Positions 50,301 through 59,918 of a stretch of 64,000 nt of DNA are shown piece after piece (within the stretch, counting starts at the first letter, position 1; each line of letters begins with the position of its first letter). A model generated the notes under the pieces. That model was not told the DNA's origin. It made no database searches and saw nothing but the letters and a program-made list of their open reading frames with translations. The DNA is taken from assembly GCF_004122735.1 (NCBI RefSeq), contig NZ_SDIF01000032.1:1-64000 (forward strand), given 5' to 3'. The stretch comes from Streptomyces sioyaensis. Its GTDB lineage: Bacteria > Actinomycetota > Actinomycetes > Streptomycetales > Streptomycetaceae. Position numbers and translations under genes: made by a program.

Positions 50301-53300
50301 AGGCCGCGTTCAGGTCCGGCCCGTCGACCTGTCCGCCGGTCACCGACGAGTAGAACGCCACCTCGCACGGCCGCGGTGACACGGACGCCAGCAGCTCCAG
50401 CAGCTCGGCCTCCAGCTGCTCGGTCTGCACCGAGTGCCCGGCGAAGTCGACCGGGACCCGGCGCACCCGCACCCCTTCGCCCTCCAGCAGTGCCATGGCC
50501 TGCTCCAGGGCCTCCGCATAACCTGAAATCACCGTGGAGGAGGGCCCGTTCACCGCCGCGACGCCGACCTGCCCGTCCCAGCGCTCCAGCCGGGCCCGTA
50601 CCTCGTCGGCGGGCATGCCCACCGACGCCATGCCGCCGGAGCCCGCCACCCGGGAGATCGCCTGGCTGCGCAGCGCGACGACCCGGGCCGCGTCCTCCAG
50701 ACTCAGGGCCCCCGCCACGCAGGCCGCCGCGATCTCGCCCTGGGAGTGCCCCACCACCGCGTCCGGCCGCACGCCGAACGCGCGCCACACCTCCGCCAGC
50801 GACACCATGACGGCGAACAGCACCGGCTGCACGACCTCGGCCCGCTCCAGCCCCGGAGCGCCCTCGGCCCCCTCCAGCACCTCGGTCAACGACCAGTCCA
50901 CGAAGGCCGACAGCGCCTCCTCGCACTCCGTCAGCCGGTTGCGGAACACCGCCGAGGACGCCGACAACTCCCGTGCCATTCCCACCCATTGGGAGCCCTG
51001 GCCGGGGAAAACGAAGACCGTGGCGCCCGGCCGTGCCGCGCCCCGCACGACACCGGCAGCCGTCTCACCCCGCGCGAGGGCGTCCAGTCCGGCCGGCAGC
51101 CCCGCGCCACTGCTCACCACCACACCCCGGTGGTCCAGGGCGCCGCGGCCCAGCAGCCCCAGCCCGATTCCTGCCGCGTCCACCGGATCCGCTCCGGCAC
51201 CGGCGAACTCCCGCAGCCGGGCGGCCTGTCCGGCCAGTCCCTGCGGCCCATGGCCGGACACCACCCAGGGCACCACACCGGCGTCCGTGACCGGCTCCGG
51301 CGCCGCGTCACCGGCGACGGGGCTCTCCGGTGCCTGCTCCAGGACGAGATGCGCATTGGTGCCGCTGGCTCCGAACGAGGAGACCGCGGCGCGCCGGGGC
51401 CGGTCGGTCTCCGGCCAGCTGACCGGCTCGGTGAGCAGCTCCACCGCTCCCGCCGACCAGTCCACGTGGGGCGAGGGTTCGTCGACGTGCAGGGTCCGCG
51501 GCAGTACGCCCTGCCCGAGCGCCTGCACCATCTTGATCACGCCCGCCACGCCTGCCGCCGCCTGGGTGTGGCCGATGTTCGACTTCAGCGAGCCCAGCCA
51601 CAGCGGCCGGTCCGGTGCCCGCCCCTGGCCGTAGGTCGCCAGCAGTGCCTGTGCCTCGATCGGATCGCCCAGCGTGGTGCCCGTGCCGTGGCCCTCGACC
51701 GCGTCCACCTCGTCCGGGGTGAGGCCGGCGCGGTCCAACGCCTGCCGGATCACCCGCTGTTGGGCCGGTCCGCTGGGCGCTGTCAGTCCGTTGCTCGCGC
51801 CGTCCTGGTTCACCGCGCTGCCCCGCACCACCGCCAGCACCGGATGCCCCAGCCGGCGGGCGTCCGACAGCCGCTCCAGCAGCACCAGGCCCGCCCCCTC
51901 GGAGAACCCGGTTCCGTTGGCCGACGAGGAGTACGCCTTGCAGCGTCCGTCGGCGGACAGCGCACCCTGGCGGCTGAATTCGACCAGGGCGGTCGGCGCG
52001 GTCATCACCGTCACTCCGCCGGCCAGTGCCAGGGAGCACTCCCCCTGGCGCAGCGACTGGGCCGCCAGGTGGATCGCCACCAGCGAGGACGAACAGGCCG
52101 TGTCGACGGTGAGGGCGGGGCCTTCCAGTCCGAAGCTGTACGCGATCCGGCCCGAGGCGACGCTGATCGCGCTGCCGTTGGCGAGATGCCCCTCCAGGTT
52201 CTGTGCCGACCGGTCGTGCGGGCCGGGGCCGTAGCCACCGTGCATCACACCGGCGAACACGCCGGTACGGCTGCCCTTGAGGGACGCCGCGTCGATCCCC
52301 GCGCGTTCGAAGGTCTCCCACGCGGTCTCCAGCAGCAGCCTCTGCTGGGGGTCCATGGCCAGCGCCTCGCGCGGGGAGATGCCGAAGAAGGCGGCATCAA
52401 AACGGTCCGCCTCGGACAGGAACGCCCCTTCGTGGGCATCCGATCGGCCGCCGGCGGCCGGGTCCCGGCCGAGGAGCCGTTCGAGGTCCCAGCCGCGGTC
52501 CGTCGGCAGCGCACCGACGGCGTCGCCTCCCTCGGCGACCAGCCGCCACAGGGCCTCCGGGGAGTCGCTGCCGCCCGGGTAGCGGCACCCCATCGCGATG
52601 ATGGCGACCGGTTCGTCCGGCTCCGCGCGCAGCGGGGCCTCGGCGGCGCCCGCCGTCGGTTCGTCCAGCAGCTCCGTGTGCAGGTGCCCGGCGAGCGCGG
52701 CCGGGGTGGGGTAGTCGAAGGCGATCGCGGCCGACAGCCGCTTGCCGGTGAGGGACCGCAGCCGGTCGCGCAGCTGGACCGCGGCCAGCGAGGTGAAGCC
52801 CAGTTCCTTGAAGGCCTTGTCGGGCGCGACGTCGTCCGCCCTGCCGAGGCCGAGGACGTCGGCGACGGCCGAGCGCACCATGGTCAGCAGCGCGCGGTTG
52901 CGCTGCGAGCCGTGCAGGCGGCGGGTCAGCAGTGCGGCGGCCCGGTCGGCGGAGCCGTCCGCCGAGGAGACCGCCTCGGTGCGCAGTTCCGCCAGGGGGT
53001 TGACCGCCAGCAGCCGGGCCGGCAGTTGGGCCAGTTCCTGCCGGGCGATCTTCCCGGCCGGGGTGCGGGGGACGGCGGCGATCTCGTAGAGCGCGTCGGG
53101 CACCTTGTAGGCGGACAGCTGCTCACGGCAGGTGGTGAGGACCAGTTCGGGGTCGATACCGTCCGGGCCCGGTACGAGGTAGCCGACGGGGACCTCGCCG
53201 AGCACGTCGTGCGGGGTGCCGGCGACCGCGGCCTCCGCCACCCCGGGGATCTGCTGGAGGACCTCTTCGACCTCGCCGGGGTGGATGTTCTCACCGCCGC

Positions 53301-54558
53301 GGATGATCAGTTCCTTGACCCGGCCGGTGAGGGTCAGATAGCCGGCGTCGTCGCGGCGGCCGAGATCACCGGTGCGGTACCACCCGTCGGACAGCACGGC
53401 GGCGGTGGCCTCGGGCTGGTTGTGGTAACCGAGCATGAGGGCGGGGCTGTTGACCCACACCTCGCCCTCCTCGCCGGTCGCGGCCTCGTCCCCGGTCCGT
53501 GGATCGGTCAGCCGCAGGTCGAGTCCGGGCAGCGGCACCCCGCAGGAGCCCGCCACCTGCGGGCCGTCCGGCAGGTTCGTGGTGATCGCGCCGCCGGTCT
53601 CGGTGCTGCCGTAGCTGGCCAGCAGGGAGATGCCGAAGGTGTCGTGGAACGCGCGCTGCAGCCGGACCGGGCAGGCGGAGCCGGCGACCAGGCACAGCCG
53701 CAGGCCGGGCGCGGTGAAGCCGCCGTCGCGGGCCGCCTCGATCATGTGGTGGAACATCGTCGGTACGCCGACGAGAAAGGTGCTGGCCTCGGCCTCCAGG
53801 GCCTCCAGCACCTCGTCGGCCGCCAGCCCCGGCATGAGGTGCGCCGTGGCGCCGACGGCCACGACTCCCAGCAGGCACACGTTGTGCGACACCGCGTGGA
53901 ACAGCGGCAGCGGCCAGAGCACCCGGTCGCGGTCGGAGAGACCCAGCACCGGTGCGGTGCACGAGGCGGTCGCCCACAGGGAGCGGCGCTGGGTCGACAG
54001 CACGCCCTTGGGCCGGCCGGTGGTTCCCGAGGTGTAGAGCATCCACGCCGGCTCGTCCAGACCGAGGTCGTCGCGCGCCGGGGTGGCCGGTTCGGTGGTG
54101 GCGAGCGTTTCGTAGTGCGCGGTGCCTTCGGGGGCCGCGCCCTCGCCGGTGACGACGATGCGCAGTCCGGGGCGCCGGGGCAGCATCCGCAGCACCTGCT
54201 CGGCGTGGGCCGGACCGGTGATCACCACCTGGGCGTCGCTGTCGTCGAGCAGATGCGCCAGCTCCGCGTCGGAGGACTGCGGGTTGAGCGGCACCCCGAC
54301 GGCGCTCGCCCGGGAGGCGGCCAGGCAGCTCTCCGCCATCTCCACGCAGTTGCCCAGGTAGACGGCCGCCCGGTCGCCGCGGGCCAGGCCCAGATCCGCC
54401 AGCTGGCCGGCCAGCCGGGCGGTGCGCCGGTCGAGCTCGGCATAGGTCACGCCGCGCCGCGCGTCGGAGAAGGCGGTCTTGTCGGCGAACCGGTCGGCGT
54501 GCTCGGTGAGCAACTCGTGCACCGGGCGGATCAGTTCGGTGCGCATCTTGGCACTCAC
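47362..54558 (-). CDS. Modular PKS: CAL-ACP-KS-AT-DH-KR-ACP
   Basis: The protein has 2398 residues from GTG 54558 (GGGAG about 10 bp upstream; the start is supported by its duplicate at 17635). The domains are: CoA-ligase-like loader (Y-T-S-G-T-T-G-R-P-K-G near 173); ACP1 (L-G-F-T-S-L near 588); KS from 651 (T-A-C-S-S-S near 819, H-G-T-G-T, N-I-G-H-T); AT (F-P-G-Q-G-S-Q near 1181, G-H-S-Q-G-E near 1269); DH (H-L-V-A-G-S-A-V-V-P near 1578, L-D-S-A-L-H); KR (T-G-G-T-G-L-L-G near 2053, active Tyr near 2196, M-D-D loop); ACP2 (L-G-F-D-S-L near 2353). There is no ER or TE. The AT reads V-V-Q-P and V-D-F-A-G-H-S, closer to methylmalonyl or larger extenders than malonyl. The loader would activate an acid starter. 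The product after one round is an alpha,beta-unsaturated or hydroxy acyl chain on ACP2. Confidence 0.95.
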   Translation of the reverse strand: MSAKMRTELIRPVHELLTEHADRFADKTAFSDARRGVTYAELDRRTARLAGQLADLGLARGDRAAVYLGNCVEMAESCLAASRASAVGVPLNPQSSDAELAHLLDDSDAQVVITGPAHAEQVLRMLPRRPGLRIVVTGEGAAPEGTAHYETLATTEPATPARDDLGLDEPAWMLYTSGTTGRPKGVLSTQRRSLWATASCTAPVLGLSDRDRVLWPLPLFHAVSHNVCLLGVVAVGATAHLMPGLAADEVLEALEAEASTFLVGVPTMFHHMIEAARDGGFTAPGLRLCLVAGSACPVRLQRAFHDTFGISLLASYGSTETGGAITTNLPDGPQVAGSCGVPLPGLDLRLTDPRTGDEAATGEEGEVWVNSPALMLGYHNQPEATAAVLSDGWYRTGDLGRRDDAGYLTLTGRVKELIIRGGENIHPGEVEEVLQQIPGVAEAAVAGTPHDVLGEVPVGYLVPGPDGIDPELVLTTCREQLSAYKVPDALYEIAAVPRTPAGKIARQELAQLPARLLAVNPLAELRTEAVSSADGSADRAAALLTRRLHGSQRNRALLTMVRSAVADVLGLGRADDVAPDKAFKELGFTSLAAVQLRDRLRSLTGKRLSAAIAFDYPTPAALAGHLHTELLDEPTAGAAEAPLRAEPDEPVAIIAMGCRYPGGSDSPEALWRLVAEGGDAVGALPTDRGWDLERLLGRDPAAGGRSDAHEGAFLSEADRFDAAFFGISPREALAMDPQQRLLLETAWETFERAGIDAASLKGSRTGVFAGVMHGGYGPGPHDRSAQNLEGHLANGSAISVASGRIAYSFGLEGPALTVDTACSSSLVAIHLAAQSLRQGECSLALAGGVTVMTAPTALVEFSRQGALSADGRCKAYSSSANGTGFSEGAGLVLLERLSDARRLGHPVLAVVRGSAVNQDGASNGLTAPSGPAQQRVIRQALDRAGLTPDEVDAVEGHGTGTTLGDPIEAQALLATYGQGRAPDRPLWLGSLKSNIGHTQAAAGVAGVIKMVQALGQGVLPRTLHVDEPSPHVDWSAGAVELLTEPVSWPETDRPRRAAVSSFGASGTNAHLVLEQAPESPVAGDAAPEPVTDAGVVPWVVSGHGPQGLAGQAARLREFAGAGADPVDAAGIGLGLLGRGALDHRGVVVSSGAGLPAGLDALARGETAAGVVRGAARPGATVFVFPGQGSQWVGMARELSASSAVFRNRLTECEEALSAFVDWSLTEVLEGAEGAPGLERAEVVQPVLFAVMVSLAEVWRAFGVRPDAVVGHSQGEIAAACVAGALSLEDAARVVALRSQAISRVAGSGGMASVGMPADEVRARLERWDGQVGVAAVNGPSSTVISGYAEALEQAMALLEGEGVRVRRVPVDFAGHSVQTEQLEAELLELLASVSPRPCEVAFYSSVTGGQVDGPDLNAAYWYRNLRQTVEFEAATRALLADGYEIFVEASAHPVLAVGLQETFQSAGSAAAAVPSLRADDGGWDRFLLSLGEAWVHGAPVDWRPAFPAAAAPRTDLPTYAFQRERFWLTPPDGAGDVSALGLAEAEHPLLGAAVELPDSQALLFTGRLSARTHDWLTDHLVAGSAVVPGAAFVELAVRAGDEVGCDRLAELSLDAPLVVPAQGAVQLRVMVSAPDETGHRPVAVHSRRDDEGTGRPWTCHATGTLTADAATPSWDLEVWPPAEATAVETAELYAALADAGLHHGPAFQCLTAVWRRGDDLFAEVALPEDRTTQAAAFGLHPALLDSALHPVWAGQLLGDERQARQPARWQGVTLHAAGASVLRVRISRTASEGLTLAAADATGRPVLTVESLATRPVSARTITGAAAAQQDSLFEVEWTEIPAGSIAADAPPAWAVVGEDPLRARSGLMAAGQYAEAYPDLETLAKEIEGGAAVPDLVVMTAAPAADGTTADGIIADGATADLADAVHHRTRQALAWAQTWLTSPAFASSKLILLTQGAVAAWDDATAPDLTTAAVWGLIRSAQTENPGRFTLVDTDAGKPAWRTLRKVAGSDAPQLALRKRALRIPQLTRLAAPAQSAPLLTAAHGTVLLTGGTGLLGAALARHLVTEHGVRDLLLTSRRGPAAPGAADIEAELTALGARVTIAACDVADRAALAGLLATLPADRPLKAVVHTAVVMDDGIVLSLTPERLDAVLRPKVDAALALHEATKDLDLSAFLVFSSIAGILGGAGQGNYAAANVFLDALARHRRAHGLPAASIAWGLWAGRDVTTSGTSRLPVQPLPLAEGLELFDAVCGLDQGNPVAARLDTAELRRQAASGNLPPTLRTLVHKPSRPVARNAPAEASELKHRLAAMTDAERDETLLDLVRRLVAAGLGHASADAIGTQEFKDLGFDSLTALTVRNELNAATKLTLPPAVVFDFADPGALAQHLKRELLEC

Positions 54559-54783
54559 GTCTTTCGCGCTCCCACCACGTCGGAAACAGGTCCTTGCCTC
54601 GGGCAGGCGCAGGCTGTCCGGCAGCCCGGGCACGGGTTCCGGGAGCGCCGGGAACATCCCGTCCGCTCTGCCGAGACCGCCCTTGGCGAAAGGGCTCACC
54701 GGAACGTCATTGCGCCTGACGGGAGGAAGAACACGTCCCGATCGCTCCGACCGTGGTGAAGCGCCGTCCCCCTGTCCGGCCCC

Positions 54784-54817
54784 AGTATGGGCAGGGGCGA
54801 TGTGGGACATTCCCTAG
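54784..54817 (-). promoter_or_regulatory. PKS promoter with cluster-type box
   Basis: On the minus strand CTAGGGAATGTCCCAC (54817 to 54802) matches 13 of 16 positions of the PimM-type consensus. Twelve bases later comes CATACT (54789 to 54784), a -10 candidate. The transcript start would be about 54777, giving a leader of about 220 bases. The same promoter with leader and first codons recurs at 17471. Confidence 0.7.
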
Positions 54818-54862
54818 TGTCCCGTGCACCGGCGGCGCCCGTGGTGCCGCGCCGCCCACCCT

Positions 54863-54896
54863 CTATGGCACTCCCTAGACTTCCCGGCCCTTACTG
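54863..54896 (+). promoter_or_regulatory. 3-dehydrase promoter with cluster-type box
   Basis: CTATGGCACTCCCTAG (54863-54878) is near-palindromic; its reverse strand CTAGGGAGTGCCATAG matches 13 of 16 consensus positions. Twelve bases later lies TTACTG (54891-54896). The start codon is at 55078. This box is 46 bp from the PKS box, so two regulator dimers could sit in this divergent promoter. Confidence 0.65.
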
Positions 54897-55077
54897 GCCC
54901 CGTCCGGGCCCGGCGTGCTGAGCTGATGACCCCGATCAGCCGACCGGTGACGGGAACCGGTGTACCGCATGGCCGGACACGCCGTCGGCCTGTCGTGCTC
55001 CGCGCCGCGACCCCGGATCGCACCCCCGCGGCAACGCGACGAACATCCCGCAGGACACTCACAGGAGGCGGCAGCCG

Positions 55078-56379
55078 ATGGGGTACAGCAAGAGCGACAT
55101 TCTGGATCAGGTACGCGCGTACCACCAGGACAATGTCGCGTCCGGATTTGTGCCCGGGGTGACGCCGGTTGCTGCGTCGGGCGCGGTGCTCGACGAGGAC
55201 GACCGGGTCGCCCTCGTCGAGGCGGCCCTGGATCTGCGGATCGCGGCAGGCACCAGCTCCCGCCGGTTCGAGCGGGCGCTGGCCAAGTATTTCGGGCTGC
55301 GCAAGGCGCATCTGACCAACTCGGGTTCCTCGGCCAACCTCCTGGCGCTCAGCGCGCTGACCTCGCACCAGCTGGAGGACCTCCGGCTGGTGCCCGGCGA
55401 CGAGGTCGTCACCGTGGCGGCGGGCTTTCCCACGACGGTCAATCCGATCCTGCAGAACGGTCTGGTGCCGGTCTTCATCGACGTCGAACTCGGCACCTAC
55501 AACGCCTCCCCGGAGCGGATCGAGGAGGCCATCGGTCCGCGCACCCGGGCCATCATGATCGCCCACGCGCTCGGCAACCCGTTCGCCGTCGAGGAGGTCG
55601 CCAAGATCGCCAGCGACCGCGGGCTGTTCCTCATCGAGGACAACTGCGATGCCCTCGGCAGCACCTACCGGGGCCGGCTGACCGGCACGTTCGGGGATCT
55701 GGCCACGGAGAGCTTCTATCCGGCGCACCACATCACCATGGGCGAGGGCGGCTGTGTGCTGACCGACAACATGGTCCTCGCCCGCATCGTGGAGTCGCTG
55801 CGGGACTGGGGGCGGGACTGCTGGTGCGAGCCCGGCGAGGACAACCGCTGCTTCAAGCGGTTCGAGCAGCAGATGGGCACCCTGCCGAAGGGCTACGACC
55901 ACAAGTACATTTTCTCCCACATCGGCTACAACCTGAAGTCGACGGATCTGCAGGCCTCGCTCGGCCTCAACCAGTTCGGGAAAATAGACGAGTTCGGTGA
56001 CGCCCGGCGGCACAACTGGGCGCGGCTGCGCGCGGGGCTGGACGGCCTGCCGCATCTGCTGCTGCCCGACCCCACTCCGGACAGCGATCCGAGCTGGTTC
56101 GGCTTCGTGCTCACGGTGTTGGACAGCGCGCCGTTCTCGACGGCGGAGCTCATCGACCACCTGGAGTCGCGGCGGGTGGCCACCCGCCGCTTCTTCGCCG
56201 GCAATCTCACCCGCCACCCGGCCTATCTGAACAGCCCGTTCCGGGTGAGCGGGCCGCTGACCAACAGCGACATCATGGCCGAGCGGACCTTCTGGATCGG
56301 GGTCTTCCCCGGCCTGACCGACGAGATGATCGACCACAGCGTCCGCAGCGTCACCGAGTTCATCACCAGCCGTACCTGA
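55078..56379 (+). CDS. NDP-4-keto-6-deoxyhexose 3-dehydrase (E1 type)
   Basis: The protein has 433 residues behind GGAGG. It is a DegT/aspartate-aminotransferase fold in which the PLP-binding Lys is replaced by His (Y-P-A-H-H-I-T-M-G near 217), the hallmark of the 3-dehydrases (RfbH, SpnQ, E1). A complete C-x57-C-x-C-x7-C [2Fe-2S] set is present: the Cys in E-D-N-C-D-A and three in the D-W-G-R-D-C-W-C-E-P-G-E-D-N-R-C stretch. It uses PMP and electrons from an E3-type or other flavin reductase to remove the C-3 hydroxyl of an NDP-4-keto-6-deoxyhexose. No dedicated reductase is in view, although SpnQ-type enzymes use cellular reductases. Confidence 0.93.
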   Translation: MGYSKSDILDQVRAYHQDNVASGFVPGVTPVAASGAVLDEDDRVALVEAALDLRIAAGTSSRRFERALAKYFGLRKAHLTNSGSSANLLALSALTSHQLEDLRLVPGDEVVTVAAGFPTTVNPILQNGLVPVFIDVELGTYNASPERIEEAIGPRTRAIMIAHALGNPFAVEEVAKIASDRGLFLIEDNCDALGSTYRGRLTGTFGDLATESFYPAHHITMGEGGCVLTDNMVLARIVESLRDWGRDCWCEPGEDNRCFKRFEQQMGTLPKGYDHKYIFSHIGYNLKSTDLQASLGLNQFGKIDEFGDARRHNWARLRAGLDGLPHLLLPDPTPDSDPSWFGFVLTVLDSAPFSTAELIDHLESRRVATRRFFAGNLTRHPAYLNSPFRVSGPLTNSDIMAERTFWIGVFPGLTDEMIDHSVRSVTEFITSRT

Positions 56380-56392
56380 CGGGACAGCAGAA

Positions 56393-56424
56393 GCGCCCGG
56401 CACGCTCGTGAGCGTGCCGGGCGC
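56393..56424. terminator. 15-bp perfect hairpin between convergent genes
   Basis: GCGCCCGGCACGCTC and GAGCGTGCCGGGCGC are exact inverted repeats around two bases. They lie just after the 3-dehydrase stop (56379) and before the convergent glycosyltransferase stop (56465). Confidence 0.9.
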
Positions 56425-56464
56425 CGTGCGGTCCGGGCGCAGGGGCGGGAGGGGCCCGGACGGT

Positions 56465-57706
56465 TCAGGCCCCGGAGACGGACCCGGAGACGGACGGGGC
56501 CCGGGCGGCGGCCCACTGCTCCAGCAGGTCGGCGGACCGGACCGCGCCCCCGGCCCCGCGGACGTGCGCGCGCATCCGCGCCATCCGCTCCGGTGTCCCG
56601 GGGTCGGTCACCAGCTCCGTGACGGCCCCGGCGAGGGTGTCCGCGGTCAGCCGGTCGCGGTCGATCGACCGGCCCAGCTTCAGCTCGTCCAGTCGCCGTG
56701 CGGTCAGCGCGAGTTCGAAGGTCTGCGGCACCGCGATCAGCGGGGTGCCGAAGTACAGCGCCTCCATGACGCTGCCCATGCCCGCGTGGCAGACCAGCAG
56801 ATCGGCGTGCGGCAGGACCACGGGGTGCGGCAGCCACTCGTGGACCTCCACGTGCGGCGGCAGGGGGCCCAGTCCGGCGAGGTCGCTGCCGCGGCCGAGG
56901 GTCATCACCACATGCCAGTCGTCGCCGTCGAAGGCGTCCAGGCAGGTGCGGAAGAAGTCGCGCTGCCGGTTGGACTCGGTGCCGAGCGAGACCAGCGCCA
57001 GCCGGCGGCCGTCGCCCGGCGGTGCCCACGGCGCCGCGGCGCCGCCTTCGGCCACCGAGGGGCCCACGAACGCGAAGCGGTCGTCGAAGGTCGGGCCCTC
57101 GATCTGGAACTCCCGAGGCAGGAAGACCAGGTTCCGGTCGTCCCATTCCGCCAGGAAGCGGCCCAGCTCGTCCGGGGCGAGGCCGTGGTCCCGGGTGAAG
57201 CGCATCAGTGCGTCGCCGCCCTCGCGCATCGACGGATCCTCGGGGTCGAACAGCTGGGCCCGCATGGAGAACGCCTCGTTCGACGCATGGCTGGGACTCA
57301 GCTGCACGGTGGTGGTGCAGCCCAGGATGCGTGCGGTCATCCGGGCGGCCGCGAACGACTCGAAGTCGTAGAGCACGACGTCCGGTACGTCGGAGGCGAA
57401 GGCCGCCACGGCGAGCGGGCAGACCGTTTCCATCGTCTCGACCAGCAGCGCGTAGCCCTCGGCGGCCAGGCGTGCCGGGCTCGGGTCGGGCACCTTGCCG
57501 AACGCGCCGCGCCGGGAGGTGTAGCCCACCGCCCGTGCGCCGGCCCGCTCGACCAGCTCGGTGTAGCGGTGATCGACGACATAGGTCACCCGGTGGCCGC
57601 GGGCGACGAGTTCACGGGTCAGGCCGAGCGTCGGGTTGACGTGCCCGAAGTCGGCGAAGACGAAAACGGCCACATGCCGCGGGGATTCCGCTACGGACCC
57701 TGACAC
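56465..57706 (-). CDS. MGT-type glycosyltransferase
   Basis: The protein has 413 residues. GTG 57706 has GAGG 7 bp upstream; GTG 57712 is only one base from it. The GT-B features are: F-A-D-F-G-H-V-N-P near 20, L-A-L-V-S-L-G-T-E-S-N near 240, W-L-P-H-P-V-V-L-P-H near 297 and the donor motif C-H-A-G-M-G-S-V-M-E near 314. It groups with macrolide and other MGT enzymes and is a paralogue of 44361-45554, but retains the donor His that the latter lacks. The upstream 4-ketoreductase ends 104 bp before its start, with a cluster-type box between them. Confidence 0.9.
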   Translation of the reverse strand: MSGSVAESPRHVAVFVFADFGHVNPTLGLTRELVARGHRVTYVVDHRYTELVERAGARAVGYTSRRGAFGKVPDPSPARLAAEGYALLVETMETVCPLAVAAFASDVPDVVLYDFESFAAARMTARILGCTTTVQLSPSHASNEAFSMRAQLFDPEDPSMREGGDALMRFTRDHGLAPDELGRFLAEWDDRNLVFLPREFQIEGPTFDDRFAFVGPSVAEGGAAAPWAPPGDGRRLALVSLGTESNRQRDFFRTCLDAFDGDDWHVVMTLGRGSDLAGLGPLPPHVEVHEWLPHPVVLPHADLLVCHAGMGSVMEALYFGTPLIAVPQTFELALTARRLDELKLGRSIDRDRLTADTLAGAVTELVTDPGTPERMARMRAHVRGAGGAVRSADLLEQWAAARAPSVSGSVSGA

Positions 57707-57797
57707 TTCCACACCTCTGCTCGGGCTGCTGTACGGGGCGGTCCAGGGGCGGTCGACGGCAGCCGAGTCCCCCTGCTGCCACCGTAGGCACGGCGGC

Positions 57798-57813
57798 CTA
57801 GGGTTTCTGCTAA
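57798..57813 (-). promoter_or_regulatory. Weak cluster-type box before glycosyltransferase
   Basis: CTAGGGTTTCTGCTAA (+ strand) matches 10 of 16 consensus positions, and its left half is exact. It overlaps the stop codon of the ketoreductase gene and lies about 92 bp upstream of the glycosyltransferase start. No -10 at 12 bp is evident. Confidence 0.35.
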
Positions 57814-58816
57814 TGCTGTGCCGGCGACGGACTCGGACTCGCGGGCGCAGCGGTGTGCGCGCCGGTCGCCCGCCACAGTTCCCGGGCCGAGCTGTCGAGG
57901 CTGTGCCGCGCCGACCAGCCGAGCAGCCGCCGGGCGGTACCGGTCGCCACCTGCATCCAGTCCAGGCCGGTGTGGGTCCGTACGCCGGCTCCGGCCCCTT
58001 CGACGATCCGGGCCGGCTTTCCGCTGGCCGCGAGGAGCCGCTCCACCATCGTGCGCACCGGCACCGCCTCGCCGCGTCCGATGTTGATGACCTGCCCGCC
58101 GACCGGCAGCGACGCCGCGGCCAGTACCGCGTCCGCGGTGTCCCGGACGTCCACGAAGTCGCGGCTCGCCCGCAGCGGGCTGACCCGCACCACCGCCTCC
58201 TGGCCGGCGTCCGCGGCCCGCAGCTGTGCGGCGACCTGTCCCAGCAGGCTGCTCGGTGAGGTGCCGGCTCCGATCACGTTCGACAGCCGCAGCACCACCG
58301 CGTCGGCCCGTCCCGCCTCGGACGCCGCCAGGACCGCCTGGGTGCCCTCCAGTTTGGACAGTCCGTACGGTGTGGTCGGCCGGGTCGGCGCCTGCTCGTC
58401 CAGCGGGGTGCCGGGCTCGGGCGGGGCGTACTCGAACACCGACCCGAGATGGACGAGACGGGGGCGCCAGGAGGCGGCGGCGAGCGCCGCCAGCACCGTT
58501 TCGACCAGGACGTGGTTGGCCTGCTGCATGGTGTCCTGCGCGCGGGACCACACGGCGCCCGCGGCATTGACCACGGCAGCGGGCCGCTCGGTGTCGAGGA
58601 GGCGGCTCAGGGCGTCCGGCCCGTCGCCGATCAGGTCCAGCGGAACGCAGCGCGAGGTGGCGGCCGGGAGGGGCCGGCGGGCCACCAGCAGCGGTTCACC
58701 GCCGGCCGCCCGGACCGCGGCGGACACCTGCCGGCCGATGAATCCGCTCGCGCCCAGCACGACCACGCGGCGGGCCGGGCCGTCCGGGCCCGTTCCCGGC
58801 GTAGCGCTACGGGCCA

Positions 58817-58817
<1 letters not shown>
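57810..58817 (-). CDS. NDP-hexose 4-ketoreductase, second copy
   Basis: The protein has 335 residues. ATG 58817 shares its A with the TGA of the upstream rmlB-like gene (TGATG), so they are coupled; the in-frame start at 58865 inside that gene is not used. The nucleotide loop is G-A-S-G-F-I-G near 24, H-L-G-S-V-F-E-Y-A and Y-G-L-S-K near 148 supply the catalytic residues, and S-R-D-F-V-D-V-R-D follows. It is a paralogue of 18409-19368, which suggests two different deoxysugars or two C-4 configurations. The tail is Ala/Ser/Pro-rich. Confidence 0.9.
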
Positions 58818-59818
<1,001 letters not shown>

Positions 59819-59834
59819 CGAGGTTGTGGCGCGA

Positions 59835-59851
59835 GGCCTGGGAGCCAGGCC
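59835..59851 (-). terminator. Short hairpin between rmlA and rmlB
   Basis: GGCCTGG-GAG-CCAGGCC is a 7-bp stem with a 3-base loop, 17 bp upstream of the rmlB start. It may attenuate read-through from rmlA or stabilise the leader. Confidence 0.4.
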
Positions 59852-59918
59852 GGTGAGGAGCGCCTACCCCCTTCCGTTGTTCGTGCGGGTGGGACGGTCG
59901 GCCCACTCGCGGGCGGCG

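Larger units (their letters stand above)
54559..55077. other. Divergent regulatory region, PKS and 3-dehydrase
   Basis: The 519-bp region contains no gene. The PKS side has a 225-bp leader. Two box-plus-hexamer promoters face outward from about 54790-54896 and are listed separately. An upstream in-frame ATG at 54810 for the PKS lies inside the promoter box and is not used. Confidence 0.7.

Noticed and set aside
47326..54759. Two + strand ORFs of 1017 and 1337 residues opposite the PKS
   Set aside because: The minus strand encodes complete CAL, KS, AT, DH, KR and ACP motifs; the + frames are Gly/Arg/Val-rich shadows.
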